Shown in pieces: positions 23,694 to 36,725 of a DNA stretch of 64,000 nucleotides. Numbering within the stretch: the stretch's first letter is position 1; the number at the start of each line of letters is the position of its first letter. The translations under genes and the position numbers were made by a program. The stretch is from the NCBI GenBank assembly GCA_964019055.1, contig OZ025214.1:2101501-2165500 (forward strand). The letters are read 5' to 3'. The DNA comes from Anthopleura xanthogrammica. Taxonomy: Eukaryota; Cnidaria; Anthozoa; Actiniaria; Actiniidae. Under the pieces are notes generated by a model. The model did not search any database, was not told the origin of the DNA, and worked only from the letters and a program-made list of their open reading frames with translations.

Positions 23694-26275
23694 GGTTCTG
23701 AGATTCGTGTCCTAAAATCGTTCCTCTGTGCCATGCATCATAAAACGTGATCTAGAACATTCCCTTAAGTAGCCAGTTTATTAAGTTGATTTCTCGCTGC
23801 GTTGTAAGCTGTGTAGGTAGGACGTAGGAGGAAAAGAGGTTTATATGTATCATCAATGATTAAATCAATCTACCACGTCAGTCATTGTAGAACACTACTG
23901 TGAAACTCTCTAGTGCAGCCAGAAGTTTTCAATCAAAAATTTGATTTACGATTTATTTAATAACGTAAAGATTTTTCTAGATAACCTGTGAATGAAACCA
24001 TTTCCCTCCTGACGGGTAGACTAAGTAATATTGACAATATTGCTCTGGTTTCTTAAACATTTAAGTTTTATATGAGATTTTCATCGACGATAAACTAAAC
24101 AGACAGAATGTTTATATCAAATTAATCAGACTATTAGCTCAAAGGATGGATTGATAGTTGTCTAAGGACGAGACCCTGCGGATCAACAAATCTAAATCGA
24201 GCAGACCTAGATATCTCTGCATCACAAGAGGTCTTTCATAATCTTGAAAAAAGTTAAGTAAGTTGGGTCATGGAAAAACCCCCTGCTATGCATCACTTCT
24301 CTAATTTTCTTTGGTAATTTTAGATGCTTCCTTGTAGCTTTAAATCAAAAATAAATTGACAAGCAAACAAGCAAATAAATATGAATATTAAATAGTGTAA
24401 AAGAAACAAAGCAAAGCGAATAGAATATAATAACTGAACCTGCGCTGTTGAGCAAGTTAATTAATCTTTTCAAAGCTAGACAAGGTTGTCCACGTCCGTT
24501 CTATTGCTAGGCCTTTTATCAGACAGTATCTTCAGGCAAAGAAGAAGGTCATTTCACGCAGCCTTGCGTCGAATTCCTTTCCATAGTTTCCATCCTAGTT
24601 CTCGGTTTTAAAGAAAAAGTGTACCTTAAGTCCTATTTCAGTTAATGGAACATATTCCTTGTTCTGTGAGAGTAGCTATATTTTTTGTTACCGATATGAT
24701 TGCGACTCGTTTTGCGTTTTTGTTTCCAAAAAAAGAACGAGTCACCGAGTCATGATCAGACACAGGAACAATTAATCTTCGGATAAATCTATATGCTGTA
24801 TCAGTCGGCGGGATTATTAGCTTCAGGCAACTGTATGCCATCATTCATCTAATAAGGCTCGATGACTGGTGACGCTAATAATCAAGATAAGTTAGGAAAA
24901 GACTAAAGTTAAAAAAGGCAAGTCTGGCAATCGAGCTGATAGAAGTATCACTGAGGTCAATGCCAGAAACATCTTGAAGTGTAGAACTATGTTTGAGTTG
25001 TACGGATCATCAAGACACTGCAATCCGGTAAGAAGGTACTTCTAAAGTATCAATGAATTGGGAATCACTAAAACATTTCAAATGCGCATGCATAATAGTT
25101 TTTTTTTTGTATTTTTAGCTTTAATTCGTGCAGCATTTCAGTCATTCTTAGTTGTACCTTTATGTGCACAACATTTCAGTTTTCAAGGTGCGAATAAGTA
25201 ATTAAATTACCCATGCTGCCAGACAAAGTTGCGCGCAATGTCGCTTCGCGTGTTTTCGCCGCCTTTCAAAAGTTGTCATCCTGCTTTTATTGAATTTGAT
25301 TTCACTGTTTCTAACCCAGAAGAAAACATTAAAAACACATTATCTTGCTATTCATAATCATAAATTTGTTTGCCGGCATCGCGTCTCCACAAGAAAAAAG
25401 AAGTTATAGAAAAAAGAGATGACCAACTTATATCCACCCAAAACCTGTAACTTGAGCTAGACAAGTGACCCACTTTTACCGCAAGACATTTTCTGCCAAC
25501 GGCATTGCTAAGTTTTTATTTCAAGGGTAAACAAAAGCGGTGAGACGCCATCCGATAATTTGACGCTCCTAGTATAACTTTCAATCTGTTATTTCTTATG
25601 TGTGTATAATCGTAAGACGCTGAAAACAAAATTCGTCTGCTCAGACGCGAAGACTACACTCTGCCCGCTTCAAACAAAACCTTTAATACAGACACAAGAC
25701 TACTCGCATCTGATATCTTTATTTCAATGCTGAAAAGCCTTGAAGATCGATTTTCTTCCTTTCCGACTCGTTTATGTTGTATCCTCGTCATGCTGGTGAC
25801 AACAGATGTTATCTCGTGTTTATGTTGAAAATAAGATGTCATGAAACAAAAATATACTTATGAAATCGTTAAGGTTTTGTCTGGTCTTCTCTAATCGGCT
25901 TATCGAATGAGGTTCTTCTGCCGACGTCGTTTGTAGTTTGTGAACGACCAGGAAAAGCCATTGAGTCTTTTTATTTTTGCCGAAAAAAATTACTCGTCTT
26001 TAAAATAACACTTTCCTAAAATAGCTTATATATATTTAGCGAATAAGACAGGTTACTAATGATTTAAATGGTCTTAATCCTTGCTAAATAAGGGTGTCTG
26101 TAAATAAATGAAATTTGAAAATCTATATACATTAGAAATAGCGGGCAAATGTATTGGGAGTATTTATTCACCAATGCGGCTAAAATGAATTTGATAGCTC
26201 TGTAAAATATTTTGTGATTTACTTAAGAAATTACGTGTTAATTACATACACACGAAGAAAAGGTGAGAAAAGAAA
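23694..26275. other. Intergenic, nothing recognised
   Basis: About 2.6 kb with no tandem array, inverted repeat or splice-bounded exon that I can support. Confidence 0.45.
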
Positions 26276-26543
<268 letters not shown>

Positions 26544-26961
26544 TCTAGACGTCGCTTGACTTTTGTGATTATTTGGCAAGCTAACTCAGGTATGAAAATT
26601 CAAACCAAAAACCGAGTATAAAAAAAAAATTATAATAAAAAACGTTGAATTCTATCAGGCTTTGCGCTTGCTGCTGCCGTCAATCTCAGAATATTCCAGA
26701 AGGTTTCTAGTGAAAAAGCTTCGTTATCAATTAGGCTTTAGGATGTTACATCACCTTACAATGCAAGTAGCCGTTATATATCGTACCAGTCTTGAGGAGA
26801 ATTGACTGCTATCAAAAATTTGGATCACCAAGACTCCCACTTCAAAACAATAATCCTACCGAGTGCATAAGATGGTCGTAAGACCTGATGACAGAAGATT
26901 AGCTAGATATATTCTGTGCTGAAATTAACATTAGTTATTAGCTGGATTTAATGACCAATTG
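26544..26961. other. Intergenic, nothing recognised
   Basis: No supported feature. Confidence 0.5.
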
Positions 26962-27258
26962 AGAATAGATCTAGAGCACCGTAGACCTAGAGTCTTCTCG
27001 TTCCGATTTTGACACGATTGGTTGCGGTTGGTTCTGACTTCCAAATAGGTATGTTCAAATGCATTAAGAAATTAGAGAGAATAACTTCGTTTTCTATATA
27101 TGATCGTCAGCCTGAATATAAGAATAGATCTAGAGCACCACATATACCTAGAGTCTTCTTGTCCTGAGTTTGACACGATTGGTTGGTTATTTCTGACTTC
27201 CAACTAGGTATATTTGATTGATACATCAAGAGAACGACGTCATTTTCTATCGTCAGCA
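26962..27258. repeat. Tandem duplication, ~159-bp unit, 2 copies
   Basis: AGAATAGATCTAGAGCACC starts both copies (26962 and 27121). Shared blocks are CCTAGAGTCTTCT, TTTGACACGATTGGTTG, TCTGACTTCCAA and TTTTCTAT...CGTCAGC. No common coding frame. Confidence 0.88.
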
Positions 27259-28584
27259 ACACTATTGGTGTTGCAGTTGACTTAGAATAAATCAATCGAT
27301 CTTGTCTGTAGGGGATTCACAAATGTATCGACGCTCATAGATGGTACAAGAGGAGGCTATCCGGCGAACTGCATGCCGTTCAATACCCATAAAAGGTAAG
27401 GGTTAGATTTGAAATTTCCACTGATTTAGCCAAAAGATTTATTATTAAAGATCAAGGAAATGCAACAGTACGAGGGAAAACGATTGATATTCTTTTACAA
27501 GGTAAACTCCAAAAAATAGATTCCCGCAAAGATTTCTATATAAACCCAAGTCCAAGATCATCTCGGCAAAGAAACTATGATAAAAAATGTATTTCAGTGT
27601 TTCGTAAGCGGATCCAGGATCACAAAATATTGGTTTTATGGTTTCTGTATTTTTTTCCTTATAGATAAGGCATTCAAAGAAATGCGCGTCAGTTCGCACG
27701 AAATCCGTTTCCTCTACAAATTCCTTGGAAGTCTTACTAGATTTGTTTAGTAGACACGATTTTAGATTTTATTACTGCTATATATCTACATAATGATGAC
27801 AAGAAGGATATCGTAAGACCTTGAGAAGTATCCTTATATGGCTTGCATTTTTATGGAGTAAAGAAATCAGTTGCCTCAGTGAGAACTGAGACACAACCTT
27901 AACACTGACCGTCGTCTCTATCGTTAATATGACTGATTATATCTTACTGGAATTTCCTCATATGATCAAACCTCCTTTTGAATATTCTTTTGATACATAT
28001 GGTTCTAACAGATACCGACTCACTTAAAGTCGCCGTAAGCAATCAAGGACGTTTACATCGTTTTTTAAGTCGCAGAAGTTTCCGGGCATTTTTTAAGTAT
28101 CAGAGTCCAACAATTATCCTTATAACATTATAGGCCGTGGGCACATTTTTAGATTACATGATTGACCTTTTAAGAGCTGTTTTATCCATCATTCATTGTG
28201 CTTCTGTTTTGGATATATAGAGATCATCTCATGGTCCTTCCTTGTAGGTTCTTAAATAAGCGGTGCTTAGATTGAATGACTATCGCTTCCGTTTTTGATT
28301 GGTTTAGTAAGAAAATGTTTGCCAGTGGTTGGGGGAAAAAACATAAGAGAAGTGATTTGTAGGTAAAAACGATCCCAGTCATTATCAATGATTTGGTTAT
28401 CATAAGGGATTGGTTTATGAAAGAAACCCCGGCGTTTGCGGATGAACTGATAAGGGTAAATCGATTGATCACAAATCAATAAGGAAAAAAACAAAACTAG
28501 CATATGGATGCTATTAGGCGTAATGAAGACGAGTGTAAAATATTGATAAAGAAAAGTTTTATTTTAGACCAAAACTCCACAAAG
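27259..28584. other. Intergenic, nothing convincing
   Basis: The minus strand has a frame open for about 110 codons (about 27780 to 27445) without an ATG start or splice sites. AT-rich DNA of this size is expected to contain a few such frames by chance, so it is not called. Confidence 0.45.
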
Positions 28585-29130
28585 TTTAAGCATTTTAGAT
28601 GTCATTGATTGGTTGGCTAAATAGTCACGTGACTGTCAAGTGATCGACTTCATATGGCTCAACTTCTCACTAAGCGAGCTTAGCATTTTTAGATAACATT
28701 GATTGGTTGGCTATAGTCATGTGACTATTACGTGATTGACTTCACATGGCCCAAATTCTCACTGGGGGAGTTTAGCATTTTTAGATAACATTGATTGGTT
28801 GGCTATAGTCATGTGACTATTACGTGATTGACTTCACATGGCCCAACTTCTCACTGAGCGAGTTTAGCATATTTAGATAACATTGATTGGTTGGCTATAG
28901 TCATGTGACTATTACGTGATTGACTTCACATGGCCCAAATTCTCACTGAGGGAGTTTAGCATATTTAGATAACATTGATTGGTTGGCTATAGTCATGTGA
29001 CTATTACGTGATTGACTTCACATGGCCCAAATTCTCACTGAGGGAGTTTAGCATTTTTAGATAACATTGATTGGTTGCCTATAGTGATGTGACTATCACG
29101 TGATTGACTTCACATGGCTCATCTTCTCAG
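28585..29130. repeat. 92-bp satellite array, 6 copies
   Basis: ATTGATTGGTTGGCTATAG recurs at about 28604, 28698, 28790, 28882, 28974 and 29066, giving a period of 92 bp. The four inner copies are nearly identical; the outer two diverge, the usual pattern for homogenised tandem arrays. Each monomer holds a palindrome TAGTCATGTGACTA, an ACGTGATTGACTTCACATGG block and an inverted CCAAT motif. There is no protein frame through all copies. Confidence 0.95.
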
Positions 29131-32100
29131 TAAGTAAGAAGATCATGTCTATAATCCACGAGCAACTTATTAATGAACTGACATGCATTTTTCTTTGGCC
29201 TGGTGCTGTGAATGAAATATGACTGTGGTGAACCTGATGTTCTTTGAGGAAACCGCTTCTATCTCTGGGATCGTTCTGTTATTGGCAAATCATCATTGAC
29301 GAAAGTGAAGAACAAGACGTTCGCCGCTGACTCGGTTGCTAATTAATCGAACTTATCAAGTCTTCGATCTGTTTATCAAACTCATAACAATGCAATACTT
29401 TAAAATAGACTGATGCTTAGATTCCGGGTCAATAGATCATCTAGATCTCCAGCTCATGCGATCTCCTGATGGAATTCTGTTCGTGTTAGGACACACACAC
29501 AACTAACATTGCTCAGGCTGTATGGTTTTTTGCCGCCTTTCTCTAACCACTGCATCCCAAGTTTCAAAATTTCAAAGAAAACGCTTTGGTCTAAGGTAAG
29601 AGTTTAAGTATTTATGTGAAACTGGCTTTCGTTAACGGAACTCTTTACAACTGAAGTTTCTGTTGATTGTGCTAAACGCCAAGTGCTCAGCGGTACTTGC
29701 AGGTTTAACCATAAGACGGCAATTCTCTTTAAGTGTTGCATTTTACGGCTGTCAGATCTAAACATACTCTACAAAGTCCTAGAAAAATATTAGTCTCTGA
29801 TCTTGTATAATATGACTTGGATAATTCGTCTTTTTTGTGGATATGACTAATTTAGATGCATTTTAGGGAGTTGAGTCTTGTTGCTTTGATATCAGTTTGC
29901 TTGACTCAAATGTTATGTGAATTAGTTATAATCTCAATGCTGTTAATTTGATATTTATAATTTAATGGATTAGCAGAAGGAACGTCCTTGACATTTGGTA
30001 CTAATTCTTTCATCTGAAAAAGCACATAATACCGTGTGATGCAATAGAATATCCTATCCTTGGAAGCCATGAATTGGCTATGGAATAATTTTTTGAAATA
30101 ATTGACACGAATCTTAAGATTTTTTAAGACTATTTACAGATAACGTATGGCTGTAATACATAGTGACAGGCTTGAAAGTGAATATCCATAAACTATCTTG
30201 AAAATCCACTTACGTCTAGCTTATTGGGATCTTTGATTACCTTCTGGAATTTCGATTAGGGTCGTTACTATTTCATAACATCGTAGCTTACAAGGCTCAC
30301 AAGTAATGACAGATGACCCTCGCCATCAAACTTCAAGGACTAGTAAATCTTGACTCAAGTCTAGACTTAGTTAGTGCTAAAGTTTCCGCAAATGATGACC
30401 GTTCTCGACAACTGGGACCTCAGTTTATTTCTGTCAGTACTTTTTTAGCTTTTACATATTTTTAAGAGATAATAGTTTCTGCTTGAGTGTGTTGCAAGTT
30501 AACGGGCACCTTCATTAGCAACAAGTCTTGAAATTGATGTTTTTCCAAGAACATATTTGAGGAATTGCGCAGAGTTGTTATTTCGATTCATTATACATAT
30601 CCTCCTTTGGATTTAAAGATCATCACCTTATATTAAAAAAGAATTTAGCAGCATAAGTTGATAGAAACATGTCAATTAAATGATTAAAAGACAGGAGAAC
30701 AAGGAACTCCGGTAAGACCTTTTCTAGCATTAAGCCAGTAAATGACACATCAGAGAGAAAGAAGTCGAAGGCACCTTCCTCGTGGCAGAAGATAACAAAT
30801 CGGATATATGAAAGTTTTCATTGAAGAAATCATTTTAAGAAATTCAGCTAGAGTCAAGAATACAATTTGTCCAATTTAAAGAAGCTACTGCTTCTATCAC
30901 TTGACACGTCTTGATCCAACTCAAAATGATTTTGCCTACTTAGTTAGAAGTTGTATTTAGCCTGGGGCTAATACATGAGGCTTGCGAGGAATTAAGGCTG
31001 TGAACAAGGTCAACTTATACGATAAGAAAAATCGTTGTTAAGCACCAAAAGGAAGACGTTCAAATCAATCAAAGGTTTCAAAGAGGTCTCTGAACACTAT
31101 TTTTTCTAATGTACCCTATTTTTAACAGGTTGTACTTATTAAGGAACCATCACTAAAATGCTTTAGTTAACAGAGCAAAGGATCGCAAATGTAACTGTCC
31201 GAGTTCTAAAGATGGTATAATGTTACACAGTTTGTCATTATATTCAGTAATTGCTCAAAGATTTCACATTTAACGCAATCCATAGAAGACACGCCGATAT
31301 TCAACCGATGTTAACAATGATCTCAACCTTGGCTTTGTAATGATGTTGAATGATCAAACCAATATACAGGTTTCCTTACTCTATAGAGACTGCACTAATA
31401 CGAGCTAGGCCATTAAACATAATCTCAAAGTGCACAAGAAGGAAAACCAAACACATAGGCAGTTAATAGCTGATAACCCGATATCTAAGCGATTTTTTTA
31501 TGGAGAGGTCGGTGATTATATACACCAGACCGACGCCAAAATTCACTGATATTTTGAAAAGCAGGCTCATTACTACACATTTCATAGTTGATCTTCTTGG
31601 AAGATTGACCATAAATGGCTTGGATCTATTTGGTGCATAGAGTCTGGCCGACGATTCTTATTTACGATTTCGAAATGATTCTGAGAAAAAAGAATAATGA
31701 TTAATGCGTATGTTTATTCAACATTGTACTAGCTGCATCTGCGTTTACCCGGCAATGGCATAGCGTGAAAAGATTCGTTGGTAGAAATGGCGGTTTAAAT
31801 GAACAAGTCAAAATTCGGCAAATTTTTGGTCGATTTCTCTAATCGAATTTCGATCTCTCGACCCTAAAAGCTAGTGCTTATCATATTAAATATTTCATGG
31901 ATTAACGAATGTTCAAAATTCTAGACAATTAAGGGACAAGTACATCAAACAAATATGTTATAAATATAAATATTAAGTCGTAGTTCACGGAAAAGCCAGT
32001 GCCGGATTCGTAAACCTTTCAAGCTCAATTAAAAGGATAAAAACGTCAGACGGAATTGAAAGCTGAGGTCACTGCTAGTAACACAATTTAGACTTTTTAA

Positions 32101-32651
32101 CTGCAGCCGTGTCGTTGAAGGATCTTTTTATGAAGTGCTCCTTCATGACGTTTTAGTTAATCCTTGCATAATCTTATCAGTTATAAGATTTGCTTTTCTC
32201 GATAAAGTACCTAATTGGTTTTGGTTCTGCTTTTGATTTACATTTACTGAGAGATTTGCGCAATTCTGTATTTATGTTGATATAATTATCGAGGTGTGAT
32301 ATGAAACGGAGTAAAAGCTAAAGGTATAAAAGAGAAGATCCATGGATGAAGGGGTCTAAACTACCTTACACCTTCTCCCCCTATGACAATTTTCGTTATT
32401 TACAGGCAAAATTTAGATACGATACGCCGAACTCCTAATATGACCTAGTCCTCTGCGACTCAGAAAAATACATTCGCAATAAAATATATCAGCCCGGCCG
32501 TAGTACCATTGAAAATTATCCATAAAGTTTAGGTTTAGGTTTAGGTTCTATACTAAGTAATAGAACTGTCTATATCTCGCTCCTTGACAAACAAGCTCCA
32601 AAAGCGCAACCAAAAAGACCTCCTCGTCTTGAACAGTACGGGAGGAAGAAA
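29131..32651. other. Intergenic, nothing recognised
   Basis: 3.5 kb without an array or exon that I can support. Three TTTAGG-like hexamers at 32527-32546 are too short to be telomeric. Confidence 0.45.
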
Positions 32652-32867
32652 AGTCCCTTTCACAGTTCCCTGCGCCATCTTGAAAGGTAGCCGTGCCTTG
32701 GCATCAAAGTGAGACATGAGGTGACCTTACAATGTTAGAGACATATAATTACTTGTCAAAGTTGTTGTCAAAAAAGGTCTCTCTCATTGCAAGGTCACCA
32801 CATGTCTTACTTCGATGCCAAGGCACGGCTACCTTTCAAGATGGCGCAGGGAACTGTGAAGGGGACT
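32652..32867. mobile_element. Foldback MITE, ~90-bp near-perfect inverted arms
   Basis: Arms 32652-32741 and 32779-32867 match about 90% in inverted orientation, around a ~37-bp AT-rich loop. The outer ends are AGTCCCTTTCACAGTTCCCT and its complement; the arms include CTGCGCCATCTTGAAAGG and CGTGCCTTGGCATC. The whole 216-bp element could fold into one long hairpin. No target duplication or coding frame was found. GC content is clearly above the surroundings. Confidence 0.88.
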
Positions 32868-33146
32868 ATTAGGTCTGGCACTCAAGGTAGATAAAGACCT
32901 TTATAGTTTACGAAAACTGAGTGTCAATATTGGTGTCAGCAGAAATTTAGAAAAGATTTCTTCTTTTGATAGCGTTTTTTGGATAGGTTATGATATGATT
33001 GTATTAAACTAACGTCTCTGTCGTTTAAGAGCACACTCTATTAAGCTAAAAGCTTGAAAGCCTTGCTGACATTTTAATGTAGACTTCGGGTTTATGTTGT
33101 AAAAGTAATTTGAACATTTTGCTTTATTTAAATAGTCATTACATGA

Positions 33147-33600
33147 TACTCTACGTTAGCCTAACCAACAGACCTAATCTTAAAACGACTTCATGATGAT
33201 GGATATTTAGAATATTCGATGTTATATCGAAATGTTATTGTCGGTGGGTTGCCACAGAGATCTAGTTTAGGTCCTTGATTGCATATCTTGTTTTATTACT
33301 CTACGTTTGCCTAACAAACACACCTAATCTTAAAACGACCTTATAATGATGGATATTTAGAATATTCGATGATGTTATATCGAAATCATATTATTGCCGG
33401 TGGGTTGCCGCATAGATCTAGTTTAGGTCCCTTATTTAAACATCTTGTTTAATTACTTTTCGTTTGCCTAACAAACACACCTAATCTTAAACCGACCTCA
33501 GATATAATCATGGATCTTTAGAATATTCGACGGCGGTAAGAACGAAACCTTATTGCCGGAGGGTTTCCACAGGGATCTAGTTTAGGCCTCTTTTTCATGT
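33147..33600 (+). repeat. Tandem array of ~157-bp unit (3 copies) with RT-like PQGSSLG motif
   Basis: Copies begin near 33147, 33295 and 33451 with CTACGTTTGCCTAACAAACA. At the same point in each, one frame reads GGLPQRSSLGP (33243-33275), GGLPHRSSLGPLF (33399 onward) and GGFPQGSSLGLFF (33558 onward). This resembles the 'GVPQGSxLGPLLF' reverse-transcriptase block of non-LTR retrotransposons. The typical upstream residues and downstream catalytic block are not evident and the frame breaks between copies. Best read as a decayed retrotransposon fragment later duplicated in tandem; chance resemblance is possible. Confidence 0.6.
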
Positions 33601-35666
33601 GGCATGATAGATATTCAAAATAATAACTTTACCACTTAATTCTAACCATCACACATGCGGATCACTTGGTTCACGAATATTATTTCAAAGTAACATATTT
33701 CTCTATATATTCTTAACTTGTGATCCATAGTGAAATATCAAAATGGCATTTTATACACTGTATGATAGGTAATATGATGAAAACGGCGGAGTGCAAACCG
33801 AGGATCATTCTTAAAATCATTAAATGCCTGAAAGTGAGAAACTAAACAGCATGAAGGGAATAAGGAGGAAAAATTTGCCTACAGCTTTACACAGCTCACT
33901 CAAAGAAAGGTGCCACTTTGACTCCCAAACTTTAAAAACCGAGACCGCTTGGAGCCGAAATAACCAACTTATTTCACCCTAATTTTCTTTACTAAATTCT
34001 GCATGCAATTCCAACCGACATGGATTTCGAGTATATATATTTCTAAGCTTACACTCGCATTTAACGAGTAAATAATGTTATCTTTACTGTTTATTTAAGG
34101 ATCAAAGTCCTAAAGTACAGTTAAAGTCACAATCCTGTCACAATAAGCTAACATATTAGATTCAGGATATTTTACAACGCATTTTGAGCAATGAGCATAT
34201 TTAGCAAGATGTTCAAACGTGTAATGTCGTTGACAGTACCTAGTTTAATCGGCAATCTAAAGCCGTAGGGGTCTTATGATCTGATTGGAATTCATTCTCA
34301 ACTAATAATTAGAAAAAAATAAGTAATTGAATGAAAACTATTTCACTTTTATTTCATATCTTTAAATAAAGTCAAAGTTAGATAAGGCGAGCCAAATTGA
34401 GTAGATTATTCAGAAAAGATGACAAAAATTAATACACTGAAAGATGTTGGAGTAGAAATCAACTTTGCAGATAAGTTAGTGTGGTTACGTTTAGGGATAA
34501 GAAAAACCTCGAGTGTGAATTTCGACAATTGGCAGGAAAAATTGGAAAGAATTCAATCAACATATGAAAGACTATAGGAAATCACGAAGAAATGAATAGG
34601 TGGTGTATGAATGAAAAGAATAATCCGGCCCTATATATACACAACCTCACGTTTCCATTTTTGTTATAAATTTTTCAAAGCACCTGGTTATTGAAAAAAA
34701 AGTGAGTTGGAGAAGAGAGGCAATTTTCGTGACCTTGATCAGTAAAGAGATCATTATTGTACACACCAGGACAAGATATGATTACAAATTGGACGAAAGA
34801 GGTGATGATGTCAAATGGGGAGACACCAGTGAGAACTAATCAAATGTCAACATGAACGATATTCCTCACGAAGTTCAATCACAAAAGCAACTTTAAGAAA
34901 TTGCAAAAAATGCTGTCCTCTTTTTCGTATTCTGTCAGCGGGGAGTGTTGGGAGATAAAGGTGATAAACCATAATTATAGCCGGCAATTATAGGCATAGA
35001 TCGAGCACCATGTATAGTTAACAAAAAGGCTATTTCCTTGTCATACAATCACATTGTTTCGTTTCTTAATCGATTGCTATCCAGTTTTATATACATATAC
35101 ATAGGTGTATTTTAGCCCTTACGAATGCTTTAAACGCATAATGAAACCCATTTGATCAAAGACAAGTTTTAGTAGACAGTTCCGTTGTTCCACATCTATC
35201 TTGAGCATTTCTTGAATATTCAGTTTTCCGTCCTTTTGCATTGCTCCCCGGCACTGATTGATCGTCTCGTACGTGACTGTGTTTAGAATATAGTCAGAGC
35301 TACGATTGAATTAATTCAGTCTCGGTTGAGTAAGTGGACCGCAGTGAAGATAGTACATATATAGATAAACTACTGTTATACATCAAGTGCTAGTAAGTAC
35401 GACCTTTCGTTACCTCTTTTACTCTAAACCTATGAATTTTAAAGCGAGTGATCGTCGAAAGGTATACGAAGTTTGAATGATAGAACGATATAGTATTTTG
35501 TTTTATATTATATTTATATTTTGAGTCAAGGAAGTCTTTTAAAGATGCTTTAGAGCGTTATGTTTGGTTGCTATGAAAGCCAAAAACGCAACTTACAAAA
35601 CCAAAAAAAGCTTCAAATTTTAACGAACCCTGAAACATACCTGGGCTTATCTATGTCAGGACTTCT
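33601..35666. other. Intergenic, nothing recognised
   Basis: AT-rich DNA without supported features. Confidence 0.45.
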
Positions 35667-35785
35667 GCGGAGGGAGGAAAGTAGAGGGAAACCCTTGAAT
35701 CAAGGGAGAGACCACGTAGCACCAGGATTCGAACCCGGATCCCGGAGGTGAGTAGCGAGTGGACTAGTCTACTGCTAGGCAAACC
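35667..35785 (-). mobile_element. tRNA-derived SINE, partial copy 1
   Basis: On the minus strand a tRNA-like head (GCCTAGCAGTAGACTAGTCC, A-box-like) is followed by a B box GGTTCGAATCC (plus-strand 35724-35734) and a tail ending in TTTCCTCCCTCCGC. Same head-body order and same terminal string as copy 3 at 63458-63647. Not a functional tRNA: no acceptor-stem pairing. Body is shortened relative to copy 3. Confidence 0.72.
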
Positions 35786-36373
35786 TTGATTCTCTTAAAC
35801 TTGTATGTTGATTGTGAAAAACTAATGATTATGGACTCAAGGGTTAGTTCAGTACGCTATCAAGGAAATGGGAAACTAACTAAATTATCAAATATAATAA
35901 GAAGTACTAGTTCTGGTAGTCGCTTAGTAATCATCTCTGATAAATATTAGTATTATATTAGAGAACCTGATCACTATCAGTCTAGATCAGTATTACGAGG
36001 CTCAGATGTGAACACAAACTTTACAATATTTGTATCCAGAATCCCGAGCATCCCTGCTGGATAGACTCTAAAGCGGCTCAAACTCGCTCCATTCCCCGCA
36101 CTTCCAGGATAATCACTGAAATTCGAAGAAAGTGATGTAAAAGTGGGACGAATAAATGTCTACGCTACTGGTAAACAAAGAAATTATAATATTCACTGGA
36201 ATGACACGTAGTCTGAAAGGGAAAACGGCTAGTGCGGTGATTTATTTCTAACAAGGTTTTCTATCCAGATGGTTGTTTGCGCATAAACAGGCCGATATCA
36301 TGAATATCATCAGCAGCCTCAGCAAAAAGGGGCTTCCAAAAATAGTTCTTTCCCTATTTCTTTTTTATTCCTA
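35786..36373. other. Intergenic, nothing recognised
   Basis: No supported feature. Confidence 0.5.
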
Positions 36374-36537
36374 TAGCAACACTATTATTATTATCATTAT
36401 TATCATTATTATCATTATTATCATTATTATCATTATTATCATTATTATCATTATCATTATTATCATTATTATCATTATTATCATTATTATCATTATTATC
36501 ATTATTATCATTATTATTATTATTATTATTATTATTC
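36374..36537. repeat. (ATTATTATC)n microsatellite
   Basis: About 160 bp of a 9-base ATTATTATC repeat ending in pure ATT triplets. Related TTA-rich patches continue at about 36637-36725. The poly-Ile frame here is a consequence of the repeat. Confidence 0.95.
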
Positions 36538-36725
36538 GATATTCATTCTATGATGCTATATATTTTTACAACATTGTGTGATAGTTAAACACATAGACAT
36601 ATTTTATCGTTCTTTTAAAGATTGCAGTATAATTTTTATCATTATTATTATCAGATATTATTATTATTATCATTATTGTTGTTTTTAATTATTATTATTA
36701 TTATCCTTATTATTAATTATTATTT

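Noticed and set aside
27445..27780. 110-codon open frame on the minus strand
   Set aside because: No ATG, no splice sites, no domain; a few frames of this length are expected by chance in 64 kb of AT-rich DNA.
32527..32546. Telomere-like TTTAGG repeats
   Set aside because: Only three units; far too short and not the metazoan TTAGGG form.
36273..36581. Poly-isoleucine open frame
   Set aside because: Produced by the ATTATTATC microsatellite.
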